DNA of 64,000 nt from Cenococcum geophilum 1.58. Its lineage: Eukaryota > Ascomycota > Dothideomycetes > Gloniales > Gloniaceae. The stretch is taken from NCBI GenBank assembly GCA_001692895.1, contig KV748188.1:992001-1056000 (forward strand). Direction: 5' to 3'. How positions within the stretch are numbered: the stretch's first letter is position 1; each line of letters opens with the position of its first letter. The notes under the pieces are model-generated. The model worked only from the letters and a program-made list of their open reading frames with translations. It was not told the origin of the DNA and searched no databases. The position numbers were made by a program, and so were the translations under genes. Shown piece after piece: positions 1 to 13,750 of the stretch.

Positions 1-251
1 ATAATAGAGCGAATAGAGTAGATAGAGCAGATAGAGCAATAACTTTCTTAGGAGTACGGTTGTGTATTTAAGGACCCTTAGTCCCTACCTAGATAGTTCC
101 TTCCTCGTAGTAATTCTTAGAATACAATTAGAGTTAATCTGTTAGATAACTACTCCACCAGTTATTATTACGTTATTAACTTACTTGCAATACCTATATA
201 CCTAGCCTACTAATAAGTCCACCGTAGTTCCTACTACAAGGCTCTATTATA
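1..251 (+). repeat. 5' LTR of element A1 (left part outside window)
   Basis: Partial LTR of a Ty3/gypsy family that also has LTRs at 13751-14171, 25480-25905, 33007-33432 and 43730-44771. The family LTR is about 426 bp, so about 175 bp lie before the window. The end reads CTATTATA where intact copies read CCGTTACA, the change expected from C-to-T RIP. The internal sequence starts CAATCACTAC, as it does in element C read on its own strand. Confidence 0.9.
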
Positions 252-291
252 CAATCACTACTATAGTTACAGTTTTAATAAGTTAAACAAC

Positions 292-1345
292 ATACCACCA
301 AAAGCAGCTACTATAACGCTATTGACAGCGGTAACTATGTTAGGATTAGGTAACAACACTAGTATAGCAGACACTAATTTATAATAACCTATAATAGTAG
401 AACAGTTATAAGCAATAGTTAACTAGTTAATGGGAGATAATACAGCACTTAAAAATAGGATTAATGGAAGAGGAGTAGTAAAGGTTAAGTTACCATCAAT
501 TAAAAGATTCTTAGGAGAGAGATTAAAGCTTAAAGGATTCCTTACGTAAATACACTTTAAGGTTACGTAAGAGGGAGTAAAGCTAGCAATAACTATGGAT
601 TAAGTAGCGTACGCAGGATTGTTCTTATTAGAAAGAGCACTTAAATAGTTTAAGCCTTATCTTATAGAGATATAAGTAAATGGAATAATAATAACGAACT
701 AAGAGGTATAGTTTATATTCTTAAGTTAGGGAGGGTTTATAGAGTAACTTATACAAATGTTTAAAGATCTAGAGGCAACAACTATAGCGGAAAGAAAACT
801 CTAAGACATTACGTAATAAACCTTAGTAATTAAGTATACCACGTAGTTCTAAACGCTAGTAACGTAAGTTAAGTGGAATAATAAGGCGCTTATGGCACAG
901 TACAAACAGGGACTTAAGGCTAAAGTTTAGGACGCGATTATTCTAATAGAAGACGCGGACACCCTAAGGGAACTAATAGATTAAGTAATAAAGATTAATA
1001 ATAGGATCTACTAAAGGGAACAGGCTAAAAAAGGCTAGGATAGAGTTCTATAGTTATATAAGATATAGAGTACGTAACAACCTAAGCTAAATTAGAAAAT
1101 ATAATATAGCGTAGAGCTAATAGACCTAAGTAGTACTAAAGAAACCTATAAGAGATAAAGTAAGAAACTATAGAAACCTAGAGGTTAAGGATTAAGTAAT
1201 TATAGGACTAGGGAGTATAGGCTAAACTAAGGATCTTAGTAGTAGAAGATGTTTAAGCGGACTCTATAATAAAAGCAATAGTTTAAAGAGGGAGCTTATA
1301 TAAATTGCGGAAAATAGGGTTATTTTACTAGAGACTATAAAAGTA
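292..1345 (+). pseudogene. gag pseudogene of A1 with start codon lost to RIP
   Basis: The reading starting with ATA at 292 (I-P-P-K-A-A-T) aligns with the gag start of element C, where the codon is ATG (M-P-P-K-T-A-T at 32960 on the minus strand). ATG to ATA is a G-to-A change of the RIP type. The reading continues with many TAG stops to a zinc-knuckle-like stretch (CGK..GYFTRDYK) near 1300-1345. It cannot encode protein. Confidence 0.8.
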
Positions 1346-3959
1346 GTTAGAGTTATTATATAGTAAAGGGAACTAGACTAGTAGTATATAATATAAACGT
1401 ATAGAGGGATAATAGTATACTATAAGGAACAAAAGAATGTTTAATTAAAAGTTTTACGTTTTGTTATAATAACGTATACTAAATTTATAAAGACGCTAAG
1501 TATAGTATAAGCTATTAGCCATAAGAGCTAAAGTTAAGAGGACTTAAAGGAACTAAAGAGTTAAATAAAGAATAAAATTAACTCTATAAGCTAGATTAAG
1601 ATATTATAGTAATATACGGATAATAATTAGTAATAATAATAATGGAGTTAGAGTACTTATTAATTAACAGTAATAAAGATAGTAAAGGAACTAACTAGGG
1701 GTATCTAAACCTTAATAACGTAAAAGAAGTAGAGACTAAGACCGCTATAAAGTAAGGTTCGGTAGCGGGTATTATAACACCGTTAAATACGGCATCTATT
1801 ACTTTATAAGACGGAAGGAGCAATATCTAAAGATAATTAAGTAAGTAGACAACTGCTAGTGCTAGCTTACCACTTAATAAAGGTAAAAGGCTAAAGGCTT
1901 AAGACTTTTAAGACGAGATAAGAGATAACTAAGACTCTTAAGATAAGATAAGGTATGCTTAAGGACCTATAATAGACAAAAACCAATAGGATAGAGCAAT
2001 AGCTTAGTTTAGCAATATATAAATAAGCTTAGGATAAAGTTTCCTGAAGGTATAAGACTCTTAAGATAAGATAAGTAAGATTTAGGACTCTTAAGATAAG
2101 ATAAGGACACTAGTAAAGCCTAATTAGACTAAGGCTAGAGCGCAGCTTAAGAAAGAAGTAAGCTTAGGATTAAAGAATTTAAGGGGTTAAGAATTTAGAG
2201 TATAAATAAGGACACCCGCAAGAAAGAAGTAAGAGACTTCGCTATAGATTAGAGAATCTATAGTATAAACAGTAATTAGATTAGGAGATAGATATATAGA
2301 CCTAGGAGACTTATTAGGCGAACGTAGTGTTTAACCTAAAGATTAAAAAGTTAATATAGCGATTAAGAAGTAAGAGAACTTTAAGGATCTAGTTATAGGA
2401 CGTAAACCAAAAGAAACCATAAACGAGTTTAGAGTAAGAATTATTATATAGCAAGAAAAGAAACTAGATATAAGATTTAGTATACTAGGTCGTATAAGGG
2501 ATAGAGCATCTATATAAAGAATTACTAATAGGCTAAAAATAGGTATACTAAGAGCTAAGTAGCTTACCGAACTGGAAAATAAAGAGGATTTAGAGATTCC
2601 TACTAGGTTCGAAAAATAATATACAAAAGGCTGTTATAACGCAGTAATAAGAAGATACTTCTTTACGGATAGACTATATATACTCCAGTAGCTATACTAA
2701 AAGTGGTATAGGTAACGATATAATAATAAGTAGGAAGATTTCTATATATAGTTAGATAAAAAAGTTATTTAAGACCACCTAATTATAGAAAAAGCGATAA
2801 ATTATATTAAGGGAGCCTTAATTATAATATTAAAGGATCTAGAGGAATAATTAGAGGACTAAAGAAGCGAGAGGTATATCTTAGTACCTGCGAATAAAGT
2901 TATAACATTTAGATTAGTATAACAGAGGTTTAAACTTAAGGATAAAAATAAGTTAAGAGTTAACCTAAAGCACCTAGCACACTATATGCTATTATGGATT
3001 GTATATATAGATAATATATATAAGATGTATAAGAATCTAAAGGGAAAAAAACCGGAAATACCCTATAAGGATATACTAGATAATAAATAAATAATAGTAT
3101 AGAAATGCTAAGTATATACATGGCTAGCATCTAGTAGAAATCTAAGAGGAAGGAAATTTAATACTTTAACCAGGAAGATTCCTTACGGAAGAATACTTAG
3201 ATAGATAATAATAGTAGGAATATCTAAAGAACACCTATTTATAGTATATTAAAGATAAAAAGCGAACTAGGTATTAGCTAAAGAATAAGCTAAGTATAAT
3301 AGGGTTAAGTAGCTAATAGTTAGAAAAAGTAGAGGCCTATAGAACTAGAGGGAACTAGTAGTAGAGCCTTAGACCCTTAAAAGAATTTAAGGATAATACC
3401 TAAACCTAAGAGTTAATTAGTAAGATTAATAGTTTAAAGCGTTAGTAGATAGTAAAGTAATATAAAACTATATCTTACTAGCAGTAGTTAAAAGGATAGG
3501 GCTACTATATAGGCAAAAAGAGCACCCTTATCTATTAGTAATAATTTTAGGAGATCTAATAGCCTATAGAGGAGGCATTATTAATCTTAAAATAGGACTA
3601 ATTTAAATAACGATTAAAGGAAAATAAGTTAAGATATCTTTCGATATATTACTATTAGGGAATAATAAGGTAGTATTAGGAATGCCTTAGTTATAGAAAT
3701 ACAATTTAAAGATTAATTAGGTTATAGGTTAGGTTAATATTAGAGATACTTAATAATATAAGATATAATAATAAACTAAGTTAGAGCGATATATAAGGAG
3801 ACCAATTAAGGATTAAGCTATATACTAAAGAGATACTATAAATATGGCAAGAAGCTATAGTTACTAAAAAGTAAAAAGCTATTAAATTATATAGTATAGG
3901 ACTATAAGATAGAGCTAAAACTAGAAATAAGTTTAAGGTTTTACCTAACTTATAAGTTA

Positions 3960-6636
3960 ATAGAAAAAAGTTATAGGCACTTAAGGAGTTTATCTAGGAA
4001 AATCTTTAAAAAGGATATATTAGACTATTATAGTTATTAGTAGGATATCCAGTACTATTTATACTAAAGAAGAATAGAAAACTTAGGCTATATATTAACT
4101 ATAAATAGTTAAACAGTATTACCAGGAAGGATAGGTACTCTTTACTCTTAATTAGTAAAATCTAAGATAGGATTAATAACGTATAAATCTTTATAAAAAT
4201 AGATCTAAGATAGGCGTACTATTAGATTAGAATTAAGGAAGGTAATAAATAAAAGGTAGCCTTTAGGTTAAAGAAAGAACTATATAAACCACTAGTTATA
4301 TAATTTAGGCTTATAAACACACTAGTAACGTTTTAAAAGCGTATTAATAATATATTAAAAGAATACTTAGATAAATTTGTTATGGTATACCTTAATAATA
4401 ATATTATCTATTTAATAAGTAAGGAAGAATATAGAGAACACGTTAAATAGGTCTTAAAGAGACTATAAGAAGAATAGATGCTAGTAGCAATTAAGAAATA
4501 TAAATTCTTTACTAGGAAGATAGATTTTATTAAATTTATTATTAAACTAGACTAACTTAGTATAGATCTAAAGAAGATTAAGGCTATAGTAAATTGGTAA
4601 GAACTAGAAAATATAATATAGTTAAGGTTATTTTTAGGGTTCTGTAACTACTATAGAAGGTTTATAGCTTAATAGTTAAAGAATATTAAGCCACTTATAA
4701 GATTAATAAAGAAGGAAGAATTATAGGTATAGGGAGAGGAATAAAAGGAACTGTTTAAGAGAATTAAATAGTTGTTTACCTAGGAGCTAGTTTTTAAAAT
4801 CTATTAACCACGGTTAGAGATAGTAGTTAAAATAAATGTATTAGATTATATACTAGGAGTGTACTTTCTATAGAAATATAAAGATAGATGGCACCTAGTG
4901 GTATACTATAGTTAAAAGATAACACTACTAGAACTAAACTATAATATCTATAACAAGGAGTTATTAGGTATAGTTATAGTACTAAAAAAATAGAGATTAT
5001 TCTTACAAGGTATAGAAAAACTATTTATAATTAAGATGGACTATAAGAACCTAATAGGGTTCCTAACTATAAAAGAACTTAATTATAGATAGGTTAGATA
5101 GGCGGAGATACTTATAGAATACTGTTTTAAGATTTAGTATACTAAGGGAATAGAGAATACACGAGCAGACGCTTTAAGTAAAAAGACTAAACTATAAAAT
5201 AATAAAAAGCCATTAGGGGCTTTATTACAAAAGGATATAGATAGATTAATTAGGTATAATTATCTAAAGATTATAGTAATATAAGAAGGGAAGACCCATA
5301 AATTACTAGAAAGTAATTAGATATAAAAGATCCTAAATATATAAATAGAGGATCTAGACTTAGAGTAGTATAAAAATTAAGAAGCGATATATATACCAAG
5401 ATCTATTATAAAGGAGTTTATTAAGTTATTTTATAAAGGACCAACTTAAGGATATAACGGAGCTATAGGCTTAGTGTTAAGACTTTAAGAGGAGTATATT
5501 ATTAATAGAATCTAGGGACTAGCTAAATAAGTTATAAAAGAATATTTAGATTACTAAAGGAATAAATTAACAAGATATAAGCTATATAGAGAGCTATAAC
5601 CTATTAAAATACCAGAGAGACTATAGGAGGTTATATTATAGAACTTTATTATTAAGTTACTAAAATTAAGAAATCCTATTACCGGATAAGATTATAACGC
5701 GATCTTAGTAATAATAGATAAGCTTATAAAGTGGGGATACTTTATAGTATATTTAGAAGAAATATTAGCGGAAGATATCGCTAGAATTTATATTAAAGAA
5801 GTATTTATAAGATATAGAGTACTAAATAAGATTATATTGGATAGAGATCTAAGATTTATAGTAGCATTTTAGAAAGTATTTTTAGTAGAGTAAGGAGTTT
5901 AAGTAGCAACTTTTATTATATATTATCTATAGATAGACGGTTAAACGGAAAGATTAAATTAGATACTAGAATAATATTTAAGGCATTATATTAATTATAT
6001 ATAGAATAATTAGGTATCGCTATTACTAGTTATATAGTTTGTATATAATATAACACTATAAGAAGGAATAGGCATGTTACTATTTAAGGCGAATTATAGA
6101 TATAAGCTAAGGACCTTATTATCGCCACGTTAAGTAAAGAAGATAAATAGTATAGCTAAGTAAAGAATAAAGAGTTTAATAAATCTTTATGCAGACCTTA
6201 TAGAAACAGCTAAAACGGTATAATAAAGGATAAAAAAGTACTATAATGCTAAGAGATCTAAAGGACCAGATCTTAAAAAGGGAGATAAAGTATAGCTACT
6301 ACATAAAATTTTCAAAAGTTAATAACTAAGTAAGAAGTTAAACTACGTTAGACTAGGACCTTTTAAAATTATATAGAAAATTTTATTAGTTATATTTAAG
6401 TTAAACCTACTAGCTAGGATAAAGATCTACCCTATATAGTATATTATAATACTAAAGCCAGTATACGGAAATATTAAGCCACTGGTTTATAAAGTAGATA
6501 TATATAGAGGATAAGAGGAAGATAAATAGTAAGTTTTAAAGATTGTTAGTTATAAGAACGTAAACAATAAAATATAGTATAAAGTAAAGTAAATAGGCTA
6601 TAATAAGACTACCTAGAAGCTACTAGAGAACCTTAA
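3960..6636 (+). pseudogene. pol pseudogene of A1: RT, RNase H, integrase, chromodomain
   Basis: Visible family motifs interrupted by stops are RT (RLYINYK-LN, then FIKIDLR, then LRLFLGFCNYYRRFIA), an RNase H stretch (NYNIYNKELLGIV), an integrase core with an IIDKLIKWGYF segment and a DRDLRF motif, and a C-terminal chromodomain (YKVK-IGYNKTT-KLLENL). Chromodomains at the integrase C-terminus define chromoviruses, which are known to target heterochromatin. D interrupts the 3' end at 6637. Confidence 0.85.
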
Positions 6637-6828
6637 TGTCACGGGACGGGGCAGTGGCTATAAGACGTATGTATTCGAGGAGTCTATAAAACGTTGCGCG
6701 ATTAATCATAAGGGTCAAGGGCGTAAGGAGGTAATATATCTACGCGTAGCTAATATAAGCTATACGTAAGGTATATACAAGAGCACGGGGCTCTCCTATA
6801 GAGGCCCCTGCGGTGGGGTTCCGTAATA
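6637..6828 (-). repeat. 3' LTR of element D
   Basis: 192 bp, starting TGTCACGGGACGG and ending CCGTAATA (CCGTAACA in its partner). It differs from the partner at 12789-12980 almost only by G-to-A and C-to-T changes, and is the more mutated copy. Confidence 0.93.
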
Positions 6829-6842
6829 CTACCCCCCCTTTT
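6829..6842 (-). promoter_or_regulatory. Polypurine tract of element D
   Basis: The minus strand reads AAAAGGGGGGGTAG directly inside the 3' LTR, the expected plus-strand DNA priming site of an LTR retrotransposon. This fixes the orientation of D. Confidence 0.8.
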
Positions 6843-9800
6843 ATAGAGGCGGAGCTCCGGAGACGCTGTAGTTACTATATATATATAGAAGGGACACTTA
6901 GGGTATAGAAAAGAAGAAAGGGGGGTATCGCTAAAGGCTTAAAACAATGTTATATAATAAGGCTTAGCATCTAAGAATCTAACTAATTAGATAACTTTAA
7001 CCGCCGGTTAAAGTTCCTGGACATCTTAACGATATTCTGGTTACGTAATCGCACTTTACCGCAATCTAACGGCAATCTAACGGCAATTTGCCCCTATATA
7101 GTAATGTATAACGGTTTAACTCTATAAGGGCTCCTATAGAGAATTAGGTATAAAATCTCTACTTAGGCCTAGTTTCTATGGGTTCGCGTAGTAAAAGTCG
7201 CTAATTAGATCCTTTGCATTTTCGAAGTCTTCCTATAGTTGCCATTCTGGCTAATCTATGTTAAATCCTATATATATAGCTCTATAGTAGAGCCGTTATC
7301 CTCTACTTTTGCCAAAGTATTTAGAGTTAATAATTCGTTTAACGGTCCACTCCTCATAGTTCTTATCTTTGTTCTTATCTCAGATTAGTACTAATAGGGG
7401 TTTAGGCTATATCTGCCCCGGTAAGGGGTTAGGCTAATAAAGGTATAGTAGCTATAGGTGAAATATAGGCCATATCCCGCAGGTGGCTAGGGTAGGTGGG
7501 AGCTCTAGCTTATATACGGCTCCCCTATTAATGACTTATTTAATTAGGTAGGGGCTAAGGTTCTTATAATTAAGTGACTTTATAGGCCTCTGTATAGAGA
7601 TATTGCGTGCATTTAGCTATACCCAGTCGCCAACACGTATCTCCGGTGGTAGCGTTCTATAACAGTTAGCAAAGTAGGCCTACTTTACTTAAGCCTAGGC
7701 CATTTCTCCCTTACAGTAGTCGAGTAGATTTTTCATGCGGTTTGCATGCTGGTTAGTAAGTAGTATCTTAAGGCGTTTTCTATATGGCAGTTTCTTATTA
7801 ATAGGTTCTAGTAGTTTTATACTAGATTAGGGGTAATATCCCTTATTTATAAAGAATGGGGTAAGTCCTATAGTAGTTAAGATATAGTTATTTGCTGCGA
7901 ATTTACCTAGTAGGAGGTAATCTACCTAGTTATCTTAACTATAGGCGACTACCTATTATAAGTACGCTTTTATACTAGCATTAGCGTTTTCCAGTTACCT
8001 AGTAGTTTTATAGTAAAAGGATATAGATATCTTAACGGAGATGCTAAGGCGTTAGCAGATTCGTCTCTATATATTAAAGCCGAACTATATGCCTTAGTTA
8101 GACGTAATTAAGTTAGGTAACCTATGTAATTAGTAGATTTCGTAAAGGAAGGCGTTAGTAACGTTGCTAATAGCTACACCTTTGGTTAGGACGTAGTGGC
8201 GCTCTTTTATAAGTTGGTATATTATTATAAGGATGTTCTTATAGGTACGGCCATGTCGCTTATAGGGTGGTAGGTTAATAACGAAATCTATAGCGATATC
8301 TGCCTATTGTTGTATAGGTACTAGTAAAGGGTGCAGTAGTCCTTAGTACTTTATATTAAAGGCCTTAGCGCGCTTATAACTGTAGTAGGCGCCTATAAAG
8401 CGTTTAACTAAGTCTATTATTTTAGGCTAGAAGTAGTATCGGCTAAGAAGCTTATAAGTTCCTCCTCTGCTTAGGTAGCCGCTTAATTAGAGGTTATAGG
8501 CTATTTAGATTAGTTACCGTTATAGATTTTTTAAGTTAGGGATAAATAGACGGCCTTTATAATAGAGCCTATTCTCTTTTACTTTTAAGGCTGCTATATT
8601 AATCTGGCCTAAGCTTTAGAGTTTAGTTAGTAGCGTATAGGCGCCGGCGGTCTTTACGGTAATAAGTTAATATAGTAATAGGTTAACAGAGGTATTATAT
8701 GCCGTAGTAATAAGCTTATTAATTTCAGGAGGTAATTCTAGTTCTATAGTGTGGAGCTAAGGTATAGTTGGCTCTATTATAGGTAGCATACCTAGGGCTA
8801 AATTCCGTGCTTTTAGGATTGTCTATTATTGGAACTGGTTATAGGGGTTATCTTTAGACTAAGGAAGGTCTTATAAGCGGCGTGTTAGGCTATTAGGCTT
8901 AGTACCTTATACTCCTAGCCTATATACGATTTTAAAGTTAAAACTAGAGAGGAACTTATTCTAGCATGCTTAGCGTTAGTTTAGCTATTTTATAGTTATA
9001 AAGTACTTAAGGTTGCGATAATCTGTAAGGACTTTAGTTAGCTAGTTAGGTTCTACTAAGGAGAGTTCTAGTTAGAATTCCTTAAACGCTTATATAATCG
9101 CAAGAAGTTCCTTATTATAGATCTTATAGTTATATTTTTATAGTATAAGCTTAGATAAATAAAATACGACTAGGTAGAGGAGACTGTTATTACCTATCTA
9201 GGAAAAAATACCTGCGTTAACGTGGTCTAAGGAGTTAGTCTTAAAATAGAGTTGTTGTCTTAGTATAAAGTAAGCTAGGATAGGTGCTTTAGTAAAAGCA
9301 TCTTTAAGGTTTTAGAACGCCTTCTTATATTTAGGCGTCTAAATAAAACATAGATATATTTTTTTTCCTTTTATAAAAAGGCCCTTTATTCGTATTATTG
9401 CTATAAGTAGTGCTATAATACCTGAGAAGTTATATATAAATTTTTAATAAAAGTTGGCAAAACTAAAAAAAGCTTATACGTCTTTAATACAGTTAGGGGT
9501 TTACTATTTAGTAATTATACGTACCTTCTTAGGGTCCATACGGACACCCTTAGTAGTAATAATTAGTTTAAGGTATTTTACTTCTATAACTAAGAATTCG
9601 CACTTCTTTAAATTAATATAAAGTCTTACGTCCCTAAGACGCTATAGGACCTTTTAAACGTGCTTAGTATACTTAAAAGGGTTATTACTATAAATAAGTA
9701 TATTATCTAGGTACGTAGAGTAGAAGTCGTTAAGGTAGTCCCGTAAGGCGTTATTAATATAGCTTTAGAAGCTGCCTAGGCCGTTATATACGCTAAAGGG

Positions 9801-12788
9801 CATAACGGTATATTTGAATTAGCTGAAGCGTAATGCGAATGCGGTTTTCCATTTATTACCTTCTTATATTTAAAGACGGTTAAAGGCAGCAATAATATTG
9901 AGCTTAGTATAGATTTTGGCTTGGCTAAGCCGCTTAAGAGTCTTATATATAAGTGGTATAGGGTATTAGTTCTTAATTGTAATAGTATTAAGTCCTCTAT
10001 AGTTAACGCAGAATTAAATACCTCCTCTTAGCTTCTTAGTAAAGAGGATAGGGGCAGCTGCTAGGGATATACTAGGGCGAATAAACCCTTTATTAAGGTG
10101 TTTGTTAATATACTTTTTAACAACTAGAAGTTCGTTTTTTAACATTAGGTAGGGTCTCTTATAGGGTAACATTTTTCCTTATTTAATATTAATGGTATAG
10201 TTATTAGGTTAATATAGGGGGAGTATATCTACGCTCTTTTATAAGCACACGTTAATAAAGTTATAGTACCTCTTAGGGAGGAGCTTGCGGAGTTCCTCGT
10301 TGGTAAGTCCTTTTTTAAGCTTTATAAACTTCTTAAAGTCTAAAGGTAAAAGTCCGTAGAGTTCTACGGGGGCATCATTTTCTAAAAGGTCGACTATATC
10401 TATCCTATTACTATAGAGGATATAGTCCTGTTCTTTATTAAGCTTATATAGTTATAATTAGGAGGCTGCGGTAACGGTTTAGCCTTTCCTATATACTATG
10501 CGGTAGAAGGCCGCGGCACTTATATAATAGCAGTTAGTCGTAGGTAGGGTAATAAGGGGTTCCTTAGGTTAGTATCCTAGGGAGTAAATAGAGGCGGCTA
10601 GGCTATGTCTTAGGCAGGTCTCTCTATAGTATTTAGAGTTAAAGGTTACTTCTCTCTTTTTCCAGTTAATGGCGGGGTTATATTATTCGAGCTAGTTTAT
10701 TCTAAGGATAATAGGGTAGTTAGTAAGTGGTGTAATATAGGCCTAGAGTTTTTCCTAGTGCCTATTTATATCTAGGTAGAGTTATACTATATAGGTAATC
10801 TTCTGTGCGGTATAACTACTATTAGCGAGTTATAGGGCGCGGGCTTTAGTAAGGGGTAAGGTAGGTAGGTTATAAGTACGTATAAATTAGGTATCTATAA
10901 ATTTATTAGTAGCTCCGTAATTAATTATAGAACGGCTTTTATATTGTTTTTTGGTAGTAGTTCCTATTATGGGTAAAACTATCTATTTTCGTCTATTTAT
11001 TTTTACTAAGTTATCTATTAAGTAGGCCGATATATAGATCCCCTTATTATTAGGGCGTCCTAACCTACGACTTAGGGCTAGGACTTAGCATTTTCTGTTT
11101 CTGTATCTAACTCTACCGCTATTACTACGTCTTTATCTTATATAGTAGTGGCATATAGTAATATATTTAGTGTTTAAGGTACTAGGTTAGGTATTAGGCA
11201 GCAGCTGCTAAACCTAGCTATTAGGCAGTTTAGGCTATAGCTATAATAGCCTTCTTAATGATATCTATAGTAATACTTTAGCTTTTAGAGTAGCTTGCGT
11301 TTTCCGTCTAGTAGCTTTTACGGGAAGGTTAGTATAGAAAGGTTAATATTAGGACTAGTAGTGTTGCTTAGGGTAATAGGCGTTAGTAGTTTAGTAGGTC
11401 CAAAGGGCTTCTATAGGGAAGTCTTTAAGTAAAGGTTTATAATAGCGATCTAATTTAGTTATCATTTAATCTTCCATATAGCTGCTACTATATTATAAAT
11501 ATTATTATAGTTATAGCTAGCAGCTGCGTAACTAAGGCGATAAGTGACTTTTTTAAGGAGATCTTTTTAGTCTTTAGTATTGTCTTGGGTAAGGGCTCTG
11601 GTATATTCCTAGAATTTAATATAGAACTTATTAAATAATTTAGTAGGGCTTATCTTTAGGGTATATAGTTTAGCTTAGTTAGTAGCTAGTAAGTTATAGT
11701 CGCGGTATATTAGGTTAAGATTATTAAGGACTTTTTAGTGGGATTGCCACTTCTAGGGGCCATTAGTCTCCTATTAGGTAAAGAGTCTGTTAAATAGTAT
11801 ACCCTTTATTCGCCTAATAATATAGCTAATCTTAGTGTCTTCTATAGGAAAAAGATAGGTGCTCTAAGTTAGTTTTTTACGGATTTATATCTTCTAGTGG
11901 CTGTATTCTTTACGGTCTCCCTAGAAAACTAGGGAATTAGGGTAATATATATTAAACCCTACGGTAGCAGCTTAAGTTTAGTTGTTATAGCTTTTATTAT
12001 CGCTTTAGTAGGGGTTCCTATTAGGTAAGGCTGCTTAGTACTAACCCTTTGTTAAGTGTTAAGTAGGTAAAGTTACTAGGGGCGTAGAGACTTAAGTGGC
12101 GTTATATACAGTAGAGAGGTATCTAGCGTTGTTATAAATATGCTTATTAAGCTAAGATTATAGGTATTTAATTATGCCTTTTTTTTTAGTGACCGTAGCA
12201 ATAAGTGCGATCTTAGCCTTCTTTAACTATTAGACGTCGCGTTTAGATACGCGGAGGTTATCTTCAGTTTCTTAACGTATATTATTAGCGAGCGCCTTAT
12301 AAGCTTATAGGTCTTAGATAATATCGCGATCTTAGGTAGTACACATCTCGGCTTATATAAGCTTTAGGTAGTAGTTCTATAGAAGGCGGTAGTATTTATT
12401 GGGTTCTCGTGCTACTATTTTTACAAATGTCTCGGCATCTTATATTTTAATTTTAATAAGTAATAGCCCTTCCACTTGCTTATCTATAGTTATATAGTTA
12501 ATAAAAAATAAAATATTATCGGTGTCTATCTCCTTAGGGGTTAAGGCTAGGGCTAATAAATTAAATTCTCCTAGGATTGATTGGCGTTATAGGTTAAGTA
12601 TAGGTATTGGATTATTCTTTAGGTTTAATATAGTGGCTAGTAAGAAATATCGTTTTACTATTATAGGTTCCTTAGAAGTATAAAGTAAGGTAACTTATAG
12701 GTACGCTACTTTTAGCAGCGCCTGTAGTATTGCGGAGACGTAGAATTGGTTATAGGCTAGGTGTTAATGGTAAAAAGGCGCAACGTAA

Positions 12789-12980
12789 TGTCACGGGACG
12801 GGGCAGTGGCTATAAGACGTATGTATTTGAGGAGTTTACAAGACGTTGTGCGATCGATCGTAAGGGTTGAGGGCGTAAGGAGGTGATATACCTACGCGTA
12901 GCTGACATAAGCTGTACGCGAGGTGTACGCGAGAGCACGGGGCTCTCCTATGGAGGCCCCTACGGTGGGGTTCCGTAACA
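12789..12980 (-). repeat. 5' LTR of element D
   Basis: 192 bp, TGTCACGG to CCGTAACA. It is the less RIP-mutated copy and keeps GTGATATACC and GTACGCGAG where the other LTR has A in place of G. The TSD CTTAA follows at 12981-12985. Confidence 0.93.
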
Positions 12981-12985
12981 CTTAA

Positions 12986-13750
12986 AAACGCTATAGGAAA
13001 GGTATAGGAGTATTAGAAGAGAAAAGGTTAGGTAATATTAATAAAGAAGAATCGCTAAAGAATGAGTTACCTAAGGGGGACCTAGGAAGAGTAACTGCCG
13101 AACTACTTAAAGTTATTTCCTTCTCTGTTAGAAGAGAATCCGTTCTTTTATTATTAAGTTCCTATAAACCTTATTAAATAAGTTTTTACTCCTTTAAATA
13201 AACCTTCTTATAGACACGTTCTAAACGCTAAAGATAGGCGTAAGCTAGATATTAAGCTTTAAGAATACGTGCGGACTCTTCTAAGGTATGTTAAACCGTA
13301 AGCAGCGCTAAGGATAGCTTACTATTAAGCTTTATAGTGGTAGATTAAATATAAGACCCTATAACAAATTACTTAGGGAACTTAGAGACTATTAAGAGTT
13401 ATAGGACACGTATACTTAGCGTTAGAAATTAAGTAAATATCGCAAGATAATTAAATGTTTACTTTAGTGTACTTTATATAAAAAGAGGGCTACTAAGATA
13501 AAGGACTCGCCAACGTAATATAGACTAACCCCTTTTTTACGCAACAAGAATATAGAGATAGCATTACTTTATTAAGTAATAGTATAGAAGAAACTATACG
13601 CGTATAATAAAGAGTTAAAGAAAAAGAAGGTGCTTTAGGCATTATAAGTAACAATATTAACCAAATTAATTAGACGGATATTACACCTCTAGTAAATAAC
13701 TTAGAGATGCTAGGTATCTTTAAGGACAAAAATAAAGAGAAGGGAGATAG
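12986..13750 (+). pseudogene. 3' internal end of A1 after the D insertion
   Basis: Continuation of A1 behind the chromodomain. The reading resumes as KNAIGKV directly after the ENL of the chromodomain once D and one TSD copy are removed. The rest is AT-rich and full of stops. It matches the corresponding part of A2 (37089-37444 plus 43325-43729) and ends in the purine-rich tract GAGAAGGGAGATAG before the LTR. Confidence 0.8.

Larger units (their letters stand above)
6637..12980 (-). mobile_element. Element D: complete Ty3/gypsy chromovirus nested in A1
   Basis: A 6344-bp element with 192-bp LTRs at each end, flanked by CTTAA at 6632-6636 and 12981-12985. The polypurine tract lies beside the left LTR (AAAAGGGGGGG on the minus strand, 6831-6841), so transcription runs right to left. 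Minus-strand reading gives gag (about 12660 to 11150), protease (about 11050-10700), RT (about 10100-9500, with YTVMPFSVYNGLGSF and YLDNILIYS), RNase H, integrase (about 8600-7800), and a C-terminal chromodomain (about 7380-7200). Frames are broken by RIP stops but less densely than in A1. Confidence 0.92.
252..13750 (+). mobile_element. Internal region of A1, Ty3/gypsy chromovirus, RIP-degraded, split by element D
   Basis: Plus-strand gag-pol remnant in two parts, 252-6636 and 12986-13750, separated by element D. No frame is open because TAG and TAA stops occur every few codons, mostly where relatives have TGG, CAG or CAA. Reading through the stops gives, in order: gag (292 to about 1290; the start codon is now ATA), a decayed zinc knuckle (about 1300-1345), protease (about 3430-3720), reverse transcriptase (about 3960-4650, with an INYK-LN motif near 4095 and a decayed YLDN box near 4390), RNase H (about 4800-5200), integrase (about 5450-6050), and a chromodomain (about 6520-6636) broken by D just after its ENL motif. 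A polypurine tract ends at 13750. Without D the element would be about 8.0 kb, like element C. Confidence 0.88.
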
